The translations under genes and the position numbers were made by a program. A DNA stretch of 64,000 bases from Druceiella hillmani. Taxonomy: Eukaryota; Arthropoda; Insecta; Lepidoptera; Hepialidae. Position 1 is the stretch's first letter. Every line of letters begins with the position of its first letter. A model generated the notes under the pieces. The model did no database searches and had not been told where the DNA came from. It saw only the letters and a program-made list of their open reading frames with translations. Location: assembly GCA_039881145.1 (NCBI GenBank), contig JAYKKI010000134.1:1522001-1586000 (forward strand), written 5' to 3'. Below are positions 43,060-55,990 of this stretch, in pieces.

Positions 43060-44300
43060 TCCGAGTAAAGCATAGATTAGCAGAGCTTTCCGCAAAATTA
43101 CAGCTAAGGGTTATGTTAATTGTTATGTTTCAGCAGCTGTCAAATTTACCAATGACATCCAGCTGTCAAAATTTTCCGCAAGGTTTGCAATTTCATCATG
43201 CATCGTTTCACACTAGCCGAACGTGTGGAAATTATTAAGAAATATTATCTAAATTCCGGCTCAGTTGTAAACACGCAACGTGAATTTCGTCGTGAGATCG
43301 GTCGTCATCATGGCTTCAGTGCGCAGGCAATTTGTCGTATCGTGGAAAAGTTTGACCGTGAGTGCACTCTTTTGGACCTTAAACCATCAACTAGATAGAG
43401 ATTGGTGCAAATCAAAGAAAACATAGCCGCCGTAGTGTTCAGTATCGAAAAACACCCAGAAATTTCGATTCGGCGCCGATCAGCTGAATTGGGCCATCAC
43501 CAGAGAGTCATCCCGGCTTATTATGCGGTTGAATTTGGGCCTACATCCATATAAGATTATGCTGACGCAAGAATTGAAGACCATTAACAGCGCCATAAGT
43601 TTGCTAATTGGATATTGGAAATGTTGAGATCCATATGTTGAATCCAGATTTTGGACAAAAGATCATCTACTCGAACGAGGCCCATTTTTGGCTCAACGGC
43701 TATGTCAACAAGCAAAATTGCTATTATGAGAGCAAATAAAATCCACAAGTGTTCGACCAAGTATCAATGCATCCACATAGATGGACTGTTTGATACGGTT
43801 TATGACATGGCGGCATCATCGGACCTAATTTCTTGCGAAATGAGGAAAGGGATACAGTTACCATCAATGATCCTCAGTATATAGCAATATCTTTCTGTAT
43901 CCAGGGCTCGATAACATCGATATATCTGAGCTGAGGTTCCGGCAATATGGTGCTACATACCATACAAGCGATGCAATGCTCAAAGTTGTGAAGGAGAAAT
44001 TTGGGTCATCTCACGGCGAGCGTTCACCAATTGGCCGCCGCGATCATGCGACTTGACAACCCACGATTATTTTCTCCAGGGCTACATCAAGTCCTTAATC
44101 TACGCTAACAGGCCGACCATTTTGTACCTTCTCGTGGTCAACATTCGAGACGCTATAGCTAGAATAACACCGCATATACAAGACCGAGTCATAAACAATT
44201 AGACCAACCGCTTGAAGCACTGTCAGTGAAGCTGAGATGACCATTTGAATGATATGCTATTCCATACATAATGGCATAAATGTAGCTTCAAAATAAAATC
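43060..44300 (+). mobile_element. IS630/mariner-like element, ends not resolved
   Basis: The 5' flank carries two direct copies of 'cagctgtcaaa' (about 43132 and 43160) and two of 'ttccgcaa', as upstream regions of this family often do. I could not match inverted ends, so the limits are approximate. No (TA)n tract adjoins it, unlike the other TA-type elements here. Confidence 0.6.
43198..44229 (+). pseudogene. IS630/mariner-like transposase, broken
   Basis: It opens with MHRFTLAERVEIIKKYYLNS at 43198 and an HTH segment GFSAQAICRIVEKFDREC. A stop at codon 67 is followed by QIKENIAAVVFSIEKHPEIS and, in another frame, LNLGLHPYKIMLTQELK and RHKFANWILEML. The first catalytic box reads IYSNEAHFWLNGYVNKQN (family FSDEAHF), so Asp became Asn. 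The second, FRQYGATYHT (family QQDGAT), has Tyr for Asp. The third, PPRSCDLTTHDYFLQGYIKS, retains its Asp. The protein ends near 44229 (LKHCQ stop). Several stops and frameshifts break it. It is related to, but distinct from, the element at 8711-10004. Confidence 0.85.
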
Positions 44301-44309
44301 AGAATAAAT

Positions 44310-47300
44310 TCGATATCTCAGACTGTTGTTTAAATTTCTTTTCTTATCGTTCTTATCTGGTCACCCCTTAGATGTTCCACATAACTGAATTCTAGTACGG
44401 TTGAAATATAATGATCAAATTTAAACGTAGAAAGAAAGCAAATTCAGAGATTTATTTCAGTCGTGTGAGTTTATACAATTTAGGAGATGTCAGTTCATCA
44501 TTTGTGAGATATTATACAAAATATACAGAATTTCCTGACAACAAATAGTATAATAACTTCTATCGTTGATTATCAACATTTATTCTTGAATATATCGTCT
44601 TTAGTGAGGAATTTTATAATGATATAACAAAATAATTACTTTTGGTGTCAGAAATATGTCTCAGCACTCACAAAAGCTTTATTTTTTGGCACTCAAAGCT
44701 TTATAGTTGAGTGTAATATCAAGAGCTATAGTATCTTCTGGGGACTGAGTGTATAATTTTGTCTTTTGAAGTAGGTGTTATACCAGAATTAAGGTTTTAT
44801 TATTTCATTTGTTCAGTTCGAGGACGATCAACTTTGAATTACTTCAGTTTGATGGCCACAATAAAAATGAAAAAAGCGCAGGATGAATCGTTACGTGTTA
44901 CATATCTTTATACGATAGTGTTGTAAACTAGATCGTAATAGCTCGTCTATACAGTGTAGCCCTAATAATCTACGTAATGGCTACAGGAATTATTTTAAAG
45001 AAAAAAACAATATACATGAAAAAGCAAGAAAGGGAGGCAAAATTACATTTTAATGACCAAACAGAATAAAATTATACTGTACTTATAATAAATAGCTTTA
45101 TTTATTATATAGTACTTATAATATATAATAAATAAACAGCTACTGCAATAATTTTGCTGTTAAGTGAAAAAAAAACACAAGACAAATTATCCAGACAGAA
45201 CTTGGTTCAAAATTTTAAAACCATTTTACACAAAATATAAAACAATTTACTTATATTTTATTGTTGATGTTTATAAAAAGTATGGGATAAAATAGTAATA
45301 GAATCAGTTCCAAAAATGTGTAAAAAATCTTGAAATTATTAAATTTGATTAAACAATTTTATAAATAATTATATGTTCATCATGTGTTGTCGATAGAAAA
45401 ACTGTTAAAACTAAGCATTCTTCTGAAAGGGCTCCGTTAAAATGACATTTATTAAAATGAAGAAAATATCTTATCTTTCACAACCTTTATTAGATTGTAT
45501 TATTAAGTTAATAACTTTACTTTTAGTGTAGAATTGTGGAAAAAGCAGAATTTTCTTATTGGGACGATTGAAAACGAAGTAAAATGACGAGTCTTGACAA
45601 CCTTCAGTACGGAGAATATTCTGGCCCAAAGACGTCTCTGAAATAATAAGGTGAAATTGAAGTGTCTTCTTTTTAAATATCTTTGAAAAGAAATCAGCGA
45701 AATCGAAGGTAATAAATGAGCAACATTTCATATAAATTAAAATGGTTATCGGAAGGGCGGCATGCAACTGTGTTCGTTTAATATAAACTTTTTCACTTTT
45801 TTACCGTTAACTATAAAATTAATATAATCGAGAATGACTGTACTCAATTAAAAAGAAGTAATTAAGTTTTCAGATAATATTTTAATTTGAAATGGAGAGG
45901 AAACGTGAATAGCAAATTATCTTCACTATAATAGTAAATCGATTTTTAAAACAGCATATCCACGATACAACTTTAATTCGTGCGTAATTATGAAAAATCA
46001 TTATATGGCTATAAAATGAGATATAGCCAATATTCTAAACATTTTTCAGTGTGAAAATTTGCAGGAAAGTTGAAATTAACGCTTCGTTACCACCAAATGC
46101 CTGTATCTTGGGAAAGGATAAAAATGTCAATCGGTCTCTGTTATATCCAAGGTAAATCTAATTTTACATTTTATTATCTAACTAGGTTTAGAAACATATT
46201 CGACGTGTATAAGAAAACACTTCTCATGTGATGCCCGTTGATTGCCAGATAATTGGAAATAGCTAAATTATTAAGAATTTATGTTGAATATGAGGTATTA
46301 TTCAAGTACAAATGTGACCACATGTCGTGCTAATTTTTTTGGTTTTTTTTGCTTTATTTAAGGCGAAGCAAAGCCTAACTGGAAACTGGAGTTGTTTAAG
46401 CTTAAACAATAGTCTGGAAATTAATGACACTTGGGGTATCGTAACCTTTCCTCCCGTAGCACAATCTTTGATCTTAATCTCCTCTATTAAATAATTATGC
46501 AATTTTATTATTTTCAGCTCAATTCCATCCCAATTTAGGGGTTTTTAAATTACGCTGCGGTATGATTAGTGCTCCAAATTTGAATGTGAAGTGATGTGAT
46601 GTGATAAGAATGCATTTAGGTAGTAATTAGGTGGTATGTACGTAATGGAGCATAATTAAACTCGAAGAGAATCTAGTCGTTGAAGCAGTCGACGGCATAA
46701 TTTCTTGGGGTCAAAATGATTCAGCCAAAGTCAATAAAACGGTCGATTTATTAATGAGTTAAAATCCGACAGATACCCGTCATCAGATTTTGAATATTAT
46801 TGACAAACAAATCAGAAACCTCTAATGAAATTTGAGGTTATTGTGTTTGGGTGATATAAATAACATTTTCACAATTGGGTAAGCAAAATAACTTTTACCA
46901 TATCCAAATAGTTGGAAATGAAAATAAATAGGAAGATAACTTTTTAACATTGTGCCAAACATAAGGATATTTGAGGTATGCATTTCCATCATCTGCGCGC
47001 ATTCTTCGTAGAATTATCGGTAAAGATTATCTGATATTATCGGCGAAAAGGACTTTCACAACACGCGCAATTTGATTATTGTGTGATTATTGTGATATTG
47101 TTGTGATTAGTGTATGACCAGATTCTTTTCTCTAATAAAGTTTTTTATACATAGCGCTTTCATTAAAGGACTCCCAATTAACTTTTATTAAAGATTATGT
47201 TACATACTCCAGAACTGTCGCGAATGGCGTTTATTGGTTGTTTAGGCATAGCGTGAGCCGTTTTTCCTTCATTGAGCAGCATAGCAGTTTTACCGAATAA

Positions 47301-49390
47301 GGTCACTGCTATAGCTATAACACTAGCAAAAATTTACTCAATAAAACTTTAATAAAAATGCTTTTTCTGTTCAACCAGACGCGTTCAGAAGAAATTTTGC
47401 AGATTGTAAACAAACACACGTGAAGATATTTTCGTAGCAAAACTTTTTGATCAGGATTTAATTATGTCTTGCTTTGCAGTCAGTGCATTTAAGTCTTATC
47501 TATTTTTTGACATTTCTTTCATATTTTCGTTAACTCCAAATGCAGCATTATTATTTTTAGACATGTTAAGAAGAATCGTACTTCTAGTACTTTGGCCTGT
47601 TCGAGCAAGTTCGAGCAATTAGGCGCATTACTTTGTCTCTGCATGCGATGCAAAATATCTTTGGGCATACTTTTTTGGTGAGAATTCCAAAAATATAACA
47701 GATGAGACGTGTAATAAAATGTAAGCATTATTGAGAACATTGTTCCTGTCATTGTGTCTATCTGTTACTATAACAGAGTTACTGCTTTGAAGGTTTCATT
47801 TCAGGGATAATCATTCTCAAACAATCCTAAAGTTCCGCAAACTGAATAATTCCATGAACAATACGTAAAGTTTGGAAAGACCTCGGGCCTTTAAATTTTT
47901 ACAACAAAAGACGTAAGTAAAACATTCTCTATTACTGGGATGGACAATGTAAATGAGATATTTGGTGCTAATACTTGTCATTGGCTCACGTATAATGAAT
48001 TAGAACTTTAAAATACGCCAAAGTTTACTCAAATGGGTACGTGCGTGCGCGCATGCGTGTGAATATGATAAATAGCTGCCATATATTTCGTATATTATTT
48101 CATTTCTTTTGAGATTTATTATTTAAATGTCATTTAATTATTTATATTCATTTTCCTGTTAGTTTGCTCAGAATAAATACGTTAAAAATTAGGTTTGAGA
48201 TAAAAATATTTTTTGTTATTTACTTTAAGATGATGGCTAAAATGAAATGATGTTATATTATCTTTGAGTAACAATGTTTAAAGTTGAAGTAATTTCATTA
48301 AGTGCATTCTTGAAAATAATGCTCCAATACTTAATCCTCCAATTTTTATCCAGAATAATTAAACTTAGATGACGTTAGATTAGTTAGAACGTTAGATTAA
48401 TATTCTGGAAATATTTTAGTCTTATAAAGTCATCCTTCGTTTCAAGTAAGTTTTGGAATGAATGAAAAAAATGTTAATTTATATTATTGCGTTTATATAT
48501 CATAGAAAATGCCTAGAACACGACATGTATTATTTTAGATAAGTGAGTGAAATTGCTTTTAATTTACATTGTATTTTTTATAAACAATATTACTCTAGAA
48601 AAGCAAATAGCTAATACGAAAAAATTACGAAGAACTTAATAAATAATAAAGGTAAATAATAAATTTTGAATAGTATTTATAAGTTATTTTCTGCTTTTAA
48701 TGTCGTTAATTTACTTTGAAAAATATTTCGTTACAAAAACCGTTGTAAACTATAAAGCGAAATAAAAACTGAGATTTATAAGAGGATTGGATTTAAATGT
48801 GTTTATACTGAAATAGAAAATGACGTAGATTTTCAATATTCATTATATGTAAGTTATCAAAAACTTTGATACCATTGCGTTTTATATAATCATTGCATTC
48901 TTTACATGTTCCAGCTAATTTTAAAAAGGGTTAGAAAAAAGGGTTTTTAGAAATATGTGTATTTGCAGATTACTGGCAGAAATTTTCTCACCTTTTTTGA
49001 AATCAAGGAGTATAGAGAACAGAACTGTTGCAAACAGAATATGAATTCGAATCCGGCTTAGACAAAAAATATAAGAATTATAAATATTTATATTTTGTAT
49101 ATATTATGAAATTGAAGAATTATTACGTACTCGTCCCCAGATAGCAAACCTTATACAAACTGACTCTAGATAGCAGAAAGTTTTCACGTAATAAATGTTA
49201 CAGCGAATGCTTCAATTGTTTTTCAAGTTTAAAGTAAGTAACATTAAGTGTACACTATAAATAATATATATTGAATATAGGAAAAACCTGTATAATTTAT
49301 AAAATTTCCATTGAATATCAAGTAAATATCATCCCAATGTAAAATAGTTTTCTCGTTTTTGATTTTACATTGAAGATATTACTCAATATT
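44310..49390. other. AT-rich intergenic DNA
   Basis: No gene was recognised. There is a palindromic AT stretch at 45079-45115. The 98-codon minus frame at 45471-45767 and the 77-codon minus frame at 47519-47752 have no recognisable domain and lack supporting context. Confidence 0.5.
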
Positions 49391-49399
49391 TATAATATA

Positions 49400-50000
49400 T
49401 ATATTAATTCTATATCACAAAATAATTACTATTCAGATAAATTACCTTTTAAGATAATGAGCTTTATTTTAAACTTGATTTAAGTCTCACAAATACAATA
49501 AATTAGAACTGACAGTGAATAACTTGGAAAGACAGATCGATTTTTTATTTACATTTTACACTACTTTCTTCAAAGTTAGTATAAAAACATCTAAAAGAAG
49601 GTCCTTATCCGCTTTATTTTCTTTAACGACCCTTCAGTTGGACGAGTCACGTCAGGATGTTATATATTTTATATATAATCACGAATAGGATGTTATATAT
49701 TTTATTATTTGAGACGCCTTTTAAAATACAATGATGTTTTTCTATATATGATATATGAAGATCATTATTTTAAAGATAGTCGAAAAATGGAGGTTAGGCA
49801 ACATTCTTGCAAAAAAGCAAAAAATGTCTCATTTTCTACCCCATAAAATGTCGGCTGCCTGAAACGCTTTGTCAGGAATGGTACTCGTGCTTGTCTTCAA
49901 ATAATGTTATAATTTAAGTGTTGCCATAATGTTTTAGTTAAACGAAGGTTTTATCGTTAGAGATGTTTGAGTCTCTATTGACATTGGTGTCAAAAATATA
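49400..50000. repeat. Local duplication, copy 1 (partner about 53520-54050)
   Basis: Shared landmarks in the same order are 'caaagtt-gtataaaa' with 'atct-aa-aa', 'ttttaaaatacaatg' or 'ttttgaaatacaatgg' with 'tttttctat', and 'tgagacgctttgtcagg' or 'tgaaacgctttgtcagg'. The two are about 4.09 kb apart, or about 2.45 kb without the Tc1 insertion between them. Copy 1 also contains its own direct repeat of 'aggatgttatatatttta' (about 49654 and 49688). Confidence 0.6.
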
Positions 50001-51550
50001 ACGGAACGTTCTATCTGTTTTAATATATTTCGTAAAAATACAAATACAAAAATTGGTTATGACACTTTAGTCCTCATAGCTTTTCTAATTAAAAGAAACA
50101 TATTTTTCTCTCCAAATAATAGATTTTGGCAATATTTAATTTATTAATTAAAATTTATTTTTCCCTTCGAAATTTTCTTCATTTACCAGGAACATAATAT
50201 TACAACTCACTTTCTAATCAACGTGGATAACGACCAAATATTATATGGTTTCGAATCACATAATGTGTATCCTTCTCAGAACTACACATAATTCATATGA
50301 GAAAGTTCCCGCACTCCGTGGAAATAATAATCAGTAGTAATGGTTTTGCCTTCGTGAGAAATCTATTACTCACAACGGCATACATACTTTTGTGAATAAT
50401 CGATTTCTTCATTAGTAATAGATTTCTTATTATTAAGTCGAAATAAGCGTCAAACCTCTAATCTCATTTATTCTAATTACAACTTACAGCAAAATATTCT
50501 TGATTTATATTTATCGAGGATTAAAAAGTCGTTAAAAGTTTCATAGTAAATGCAACATAATCACACGAATTCTAATCAATGGGACAATATAAAATACAAA
50601 ATGTGCAAGAACTCAAAAAGGTTCTCGTTTGACATTAAAAAATATGGACATGGTCTTAACAACAACTAACATTTTAAATTTTTCCGCTGACGAAGTACAC
50701 TATCTTCTCATCTGCCGGAAAGTATTGTGCTTCTCAAAATACTACACTTTTCAGTTGATTACAATTATTTCAGTATTATAAACACTCGCATGTGGCGAAA
50801 TTATCTTTCGTTAAACCAAAGTGCTTAGAACAAAAAGGCGCAAGTAATGATCAATGCATCGATTATAATTATTTCCTTTTGATGTTACATCCAGAGCAAT
50901 TCGCGCTATTGAAGTTTTGTGATACGAATTGACAGATTACACCAATTGATGTTTACTTGATTGTAAATGAAGTACATGTTCGATTTTTTAGATAGTAATA
51001 TTATCATAATAATGAAGATGACTTCATATTTTCGTAGACAGCGTTTCGAATATACAAGAGCAGTATGTATTCCCTTACACATAAGCAAAACGGATATTTA
51101 AAAAAAAATGTAGTATCAAAATAAAGTTGTTTTTCAGAAACTCAGATTTCGTAATATAACACAGTTTTTTTTTCAATTCGTTTTTAATAAAATATAACAC
51201 TAAAACTATAATTTCAATACAGTATATAAGTATATAGTGAACCAATGGACGTTGGAAACAATTTTCGAGATAAGAAAAGTACAGTAAAGATGATTTATTA
51301 GAGGAAATTGTACATAATATGTAGAATAAGGGAAAAGTGTTTCATTTCAATCGAAAGTAATTTTGCAAGCGTTTCGTGTATTTTCAACAAGTCGATACCA
51401 TTGTGTGATTTGTTACAGTCTTTTAAAAAGTAAAAGTAAACTTTATTTTCCATCACAAGACTAGCTCTAATTGTTAACTTATTGACCTATTTATGAACTG
51501 TTCATCCATTCCGAAGCAGAAGAAAATATAGTCAATTTTAACCATTATGT
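50000..51550. other. AT-rich intergenic DNA
   Basis: No gene or mobile element was recognised. Confidence 0.55.
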
Positions 51551-51555
51551 AAATA

Positions 51556-51558
51556 TGT

Positions 51559-51627
<69 letters not shown>
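51556..51627. repeat. (TA)n microsatellite, left flank of Tc1
   Basis: About 70 bp of TA ending at the Tc1 target TA (51626-51627). Confidence 0.95.
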
Positions 51628-51629
<2 letters not shown>

Positions 51630-53256
51630 ATCTTTTGCAGAAAAACGGGCACTTATAGGAATAAACCATATCAGAGTTGTTTTATTATTATTTGATGCTT
51701 TTTATATGGCGATATGAAGAGAATATTGTTATTTATTATTGTGATATCGTTTTACCTACTTCAGTCTTTAAAAATGCGAATAAATAAAAAAAAACGATGT
51801 AAAGTCCACAGACGAGCTTTTTCATACTGGTATATTAAAAATGGTTAAAGTTTATTTTTTTATATTCTTTTATGAATTTAACATAAAATTTAAAAATTTA
51901 GTAACGAGTATGGCCTCCTCTAGCTAAAATCAATGGGCTTAATCTGCTAGGCATGCTTTCGATGACGTTTTTTATCATTTCCTGAAGAAAACGTTCCCAC
52001 TCAGCGACGATCACGTTTTTAAAGGCCTGAATGTTTTCTAGAGTTGGTTTTACAGCTCTGACGTATCGTTTGAGATTATCCCATATGTGTTCTATCGGAT
52101 TAAGTTCGCGACTTCTAGCTGGCTAACTGACGAATTCCGGCCTACGCATACCTAATATACGCATCAACGTCTCTAGAGCGGTGGGTGCGAGCGTTGTCGT
52201 CCATAAAAATGGACTCGCCTCCAACTGCTGTTAATACGGGTTAGGCATGAGGAATAATAACCTATTTTATGTACCTTTATGCATTAAGTGTGCCATTTTC
52301 AATAAAAACTAACTCGGTACGGTCATATGAGTTGATACCAGCCCAAAACATTACGGAGCCTCCACCGTAAGGGCGATTTCCTCAAAGCACACTTCTGCTA
52401 AACGTTCTCCAGGTCTTCGTAAGACTCGCCGACGTCGATCCTCGCCACTAATCGATATACAAGCTTCATCAGAGGATAAAACACTATTCCAGTCTTGTTG
52501 AGTCCATGACGAAAAATTTTGAGCAAAACTCAATCTGGCAACTCGATGCTCACGGAACAATGTAGGGCCCGAGCTGTGCGATAGCTACGTATATTGACGG
52601 CCTGAAGTATCTTTCTGACTGTCCATAGGCTTACTCGTGTGCCTCTGACGTCCTCGAGATTCTGTTTGAGATTCACGTACGTAACTTGATGATTTCGTAG
52701 CGCTTGACTGACTATGAAGTGGTCGTCCCGTGACTCAGTGAACCGTTTTCTTCCAGAACCGGCCCTTCTACTGACGAAGCCCATTGCTTGGTATCGTTGT
52801 CTAAAGGACCTCCTTCCAAAGGACCTCCTTTGGATGGTGGAACGGCTTATATTATACTGCTGAGATACATAACATTGGCTATAGCCTTCTTCAAGCAGCG
52901 CAATAATTTTACTAGCTCTTATCGTTTTTCCAACCATACTGAGAACAGCAAACAGAAGTGAACTAATGCAGCAAACAGGCAAAGTTTAATTAAAATTTAT
53001 TCGTTAGAATAAAAAACGTAACAAGTAAAAAAGAAATTAATAAGAGTTGGATTTCACTTACCGCCAAAAATATATTTTTGTCAGTGAAAGAGAATTTTCA
53101 TTCAAAAATAATTAATTTCAAATTTAGAACGTTCATTTTTATGTGTCAAAATACATTATACCTGGCAATAACAATTACAATTAATACAACCTCTTAATAA
53201 CTAATATTTTGTTAATAATATGACAAAAGCAAAACCGCCCGTTTTTTATGGAAAAG

Positions 53257-53260
<4 letters not shown>
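51628..53260 (-). mobile_element. Tc1 family element, 1.63 kb, with both terminal repeats
   Basis: The left end reads CAATCTTTTGCAGAAAAACG then GGC. The right end in reverse reads AAATCTTTTCCATAAAAAAC then GGGC. These align with few mismatches and one indel. TA borders both ends and each side continues into a (TA)n tract. The length is normal for Tc1. Confidence 0.88.
51898..52937 (-). pseudogene. Tc1 transposase, broken
   Basis: I chose the ATG at 52937 (MVGKTIRASKIIALLEEGYS) because the family begins just before the first HTH; the longer upstream frame has no family match. Then comes VSQQYNISRSTIQR. The second HTH follows GSGRKRFTESRDDHFIV. The catalytic part reads VARLSFAQNFSSWTQQDWN and SSDEACIS (first Asp; family FSDES). 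After a stop and frame changes come AGINSYDRTELVFIENGTLN and FMDDNARTH (second Asp). The end is NPIEHIWDNLKRYVRA (catalytic Glu) to LSPLILARGGHTRY and a stop at 51898. The DD34E triad residues are present, but at least four stops and shifts interrupt the gene. A 15 bp in-frame tandem duplication (52803-52832) adds five residues between the two HTHs. Confidence 0.9.

Positions 53261-53302
<42 letters not shown>
53261..53302. repeat. (TA)n microsatellite, right flank of Tc1
   Basis: About 42 bp of TA beginning at the right target TA. Confidence 0.95.
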
Positions 53303-53307
<5 letters not shown>

Positions 53308-53519
53308 TTACATTATCGTAAGTATTATTATGTAAAAAAATTCTTAATCAAACTAAATCTTATTTGCATTAATTTCGGTTAAACATTAACATTTTATAAT
53401 TTATCCACATGTTATAATTTTTAAAAGTATCTCTGCCAAAAATATTCTACATTCAACCATTATTGGACCATGGCATTTCATTTAATCATCCCAATAATTT
53501 ATTTCAGTTACAAAATTTT

Positions 53520-54050
53520 TAAAATTTCTTAAATATTTTTTTACTCCATTGTTTGTTAGTTTGATTTAAATTTCGATATGTGAATACGAATAAAACACCG
53601 GGATGAGTCTTATTTTTCTTACTAAATTACTAACCAAAATAATACTCCAGAATAATAATTTCCTCAAAGTTGGTATAAAAATATCTGAAGAAAGAACTAG
53701 TTTTAGTAAAAAATAAATCCTTGTCAGGTTCGTTTTAATTACAGAGTCTTAAATTCGAAGAGTCATGACACTTTCAACCCCACCTATGAAGAAGGAATTA
53801 GATGTAGCATGTCTTAGTATTTGAAGCTTCTTTTGAAATACAATGGTATTTTTCTATTTTTATATGTGAAGTAGCTGTAAAGCTATGTAAGGCTATATCC
53901 ACGAATGAACGCAACAGATACCGTATTCGTCGCTCTTAAAATATCGGTTACTTGAGACGCTTTGTCAGGCATCGTTAGAAAGGCATATGTCTTAGGATAT
54001 AATTATCTACGCCTCATTAGTCTCATTGTTGATACTCAATTTGAAAGGTT
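53520..54050. repeat. Local duplication, copy 2 (partner about 49400-50000)
   Basis: Collinear with copy 1 from about 53650 ('cctcaaagttggtataaaaa') to at least 53980 ('gacgctttgtcaggca'). Similarity upstream of 53640 and beyond 53990 is weak. Confidence 0.6.
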
Positions 54051-54059
54051 AAATGTATC

Positions 54060-54840
54060 TTAAATTGTTTAGTTCCGTCGTACATGTTTTAGGGAGAAGT
54101 GGAAAGAAAGCAAGCGAGTTAGCTGCTGTAGAAATTAGTAGAAAAATTACTTTTTTTTTGTATTTATTAAATTCTTATTCACATTTGATTATATATTTAT
54201 AGATCGTAGATAGTAATTTATATGAATAATCTAATGAACACATTGAAATACAAAACAATAGTGGACCTTCATTACTTATTATAGTATCATTTATTGATCA
54301 ATAGACGCAAGTACCTTTCCGATTGCGGCATATCTCAAAATTTATATTCCATAGCAATTTATTCAAAATTTTCTTTTATATACGGTACCGACTTTGATTT
54401 AAAACAATAAGGTGATATCTGAGAAAAAACATTCTGGTCAGCTGGTCTGGTCAATGGAGAAAATCTGAATCAAAGTGAAATAATACTAATATTTGTCAAC
54501 GTTGACTGATTTCATAAAAAAATAAAACTAATAAGTTTATTTTAGTTATAACATCATGTGAAAGATTAGGTGCATGAGTTTTGTCACACACAAAAAATCG
54601 GCGTCGCTACTAGTGAATTAGTGAAATTACTACTAGTAACTCACTAATACACATTCTTCGTTTACGAGCTGCGGCACTTTGTAAATATATTATAATATAA
54701 AAAGTATTACCATAGAGTTACATCTATGTTCATCTTTAAAAAAAGGTTTAAAAATATTTCAATGTACTAAAAAATACTACAGCAAAAAAATAATGTTACG
54801 TAATTTTTAACCATCTATAATTGATCTATACATTTAATGT
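54060..54840. other. AT-rich intergenic DNA
   Basis: Nothing recognised. It ends at the target duplication of the 4.7 kb transposon. Confidence 0.55.
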
Positions 54841-54844
54841 TTAT

Positions 54845-54869
54845 GGGTCAATCAACTTTTATTTGTCCA
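54845..54869 (+). repeat. Left terminal inverted repeat of the 4.7 kb transposon
   Basis: 25 bp, preceded by TTAT. The inner 15 bases GTCAATCAACTTTTA match the other end exactly. Confidence 0.8.
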
Positions 54870-55457
54870 GTAGGTACTATGCTGTGTCCTTGACCAATAA
54901 TCGGAGTTCTAGAGAAAAATAAGTGATTTGTTCGCATATATCACATTTATTATAGTATTAGACAAACAAGCGAGTATATTCTGTTATATAAATCCTTTTT
55001 AAACTGGAATTTTAATGGTTGTCCAAGTGACAAAATGTCTGATGTAGTGTTTTTTTGTTTGTCCCCCAGTAGCTAAGTACAATGAAACATGGCTTTATAC
55101 AAAAAAAATACTACATGACAGTTAATTACACTTATATATAATTATTCATTACAATGTTTAATATGATGCAAGCATATAGATTTTAGTTTGCTTCATATTT
55201 TTACGAGTTTTTTGAATGTTTATTTTTGTCCCCTATTATATTTTATCATCCTCTCATCCACCGGACAACTGTAAAAGTTCCAGAAACTAAACATAGATGG
55301 CGTGAGACCAAGACCAAAACCAAGACGATTGATTTGGTGACAACACTCATTGGGCCGCCATTTTGATTTCATTTTTGCCGCAGCGTTAGTCGGCCGAGTT
55401 CGTTTGGAGAGAGTGCGTGACTTTATTGTGTGTCTACCGGACAACCACCAAAAAAAC

Positions 55458-55987
55458 GTAAGTAATTGATATATCGTAGTAAACTAAACTGAACTACATT
55501 ATATTTGATCTATATTTGTCACTGCGCGTAAGACCGAATTCAAAATATCATTATTTATTGCTAGGAAGTTCCAAGACTGAAAATTGTCACTCGGACAACC
55601 AGTCACTTGGACAACCAAAATGCTTGTCCGTGGGACATTTTGGTTGTCCATAGGACAATGACAATAGAATCAGCATAAAACAACAAATTCAACTTTCTAC
55701 TTCTTCTTGACGTTTGGGACACGGAGGTGATGAACGACCCGATAATCCCTCGTATCAGAGTTTTTAACGCCTGTTCCCTATATTCAATTAATCTCTGATT
55801 TGCTCTACCAGATTGTTTATTATAATGTTTTGAATTACTTTCTCTGTTCTGTTCTATTCCTATTCTATTCTATTTTGTTCGGTTCGGTTCCGTTCCGTTC
55901 GGTTCTATTATATTCCTATATCTAAGTAATTTTTGTTTGTATAATAATTCTCTATCTTGAATTAAGTATATTTGTTATCATTTTTAG
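55458..55987 (+). other. Predicted 5'-UTR intron of the transposon gene
   Basis: A strong donor (C|GTAAGT at 55458) follows a GC-richer leader. A pyrimidine-leaning acceptor ending in TTTTTAG (55987) lies three bases before the start codon at 55991. No coding frame crosses the intron. The left motif cluster lies inside it. Confidence 0.55.
55592..55660. promoter_or_regulatory. Left cluster of GGACAACC / TTGTCC-N3-GGACAA motifs
   Basis: Exact 8-mers GGACAACC occur at 55593 and 55609 and the complement at 55642. Palindromes TTGTCC-GTG-GGACAT (55624-55638) and TTGTCC-ATA-GGACAA (55644-55658) lie beside them. Further single copies occur toward the left end at 55017 and 55439. Repeated palindromes near transposon ends usually bind the transposase, which is an inference here. 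Confidence 0.65.
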
Positions 55988-55990
55988 ATA

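Noticed and set aside
43060..44400. Possible inverted ends for the 43 kb element (for example 'ggggtgaccagataag' in reverse near 44350)
   Set aside because: No convincing partner was found on the 5' side, so the ends are left unresolved.
45079..45115. AT palindrome around 'gtacttataataaata'
   Set aside because: Real but short and low in complexity; expected by chance in DNA of this composition.
45471..45767. 98-codon minus-strand frame
   Set aside because: No recognisable domain, composition typical of AT-rich noise, and no promoter or splice signals.
47519..47752. 77-codon minus-strand frame that could be an exon
   Set aside because: No family match from memory and no flanking exon.
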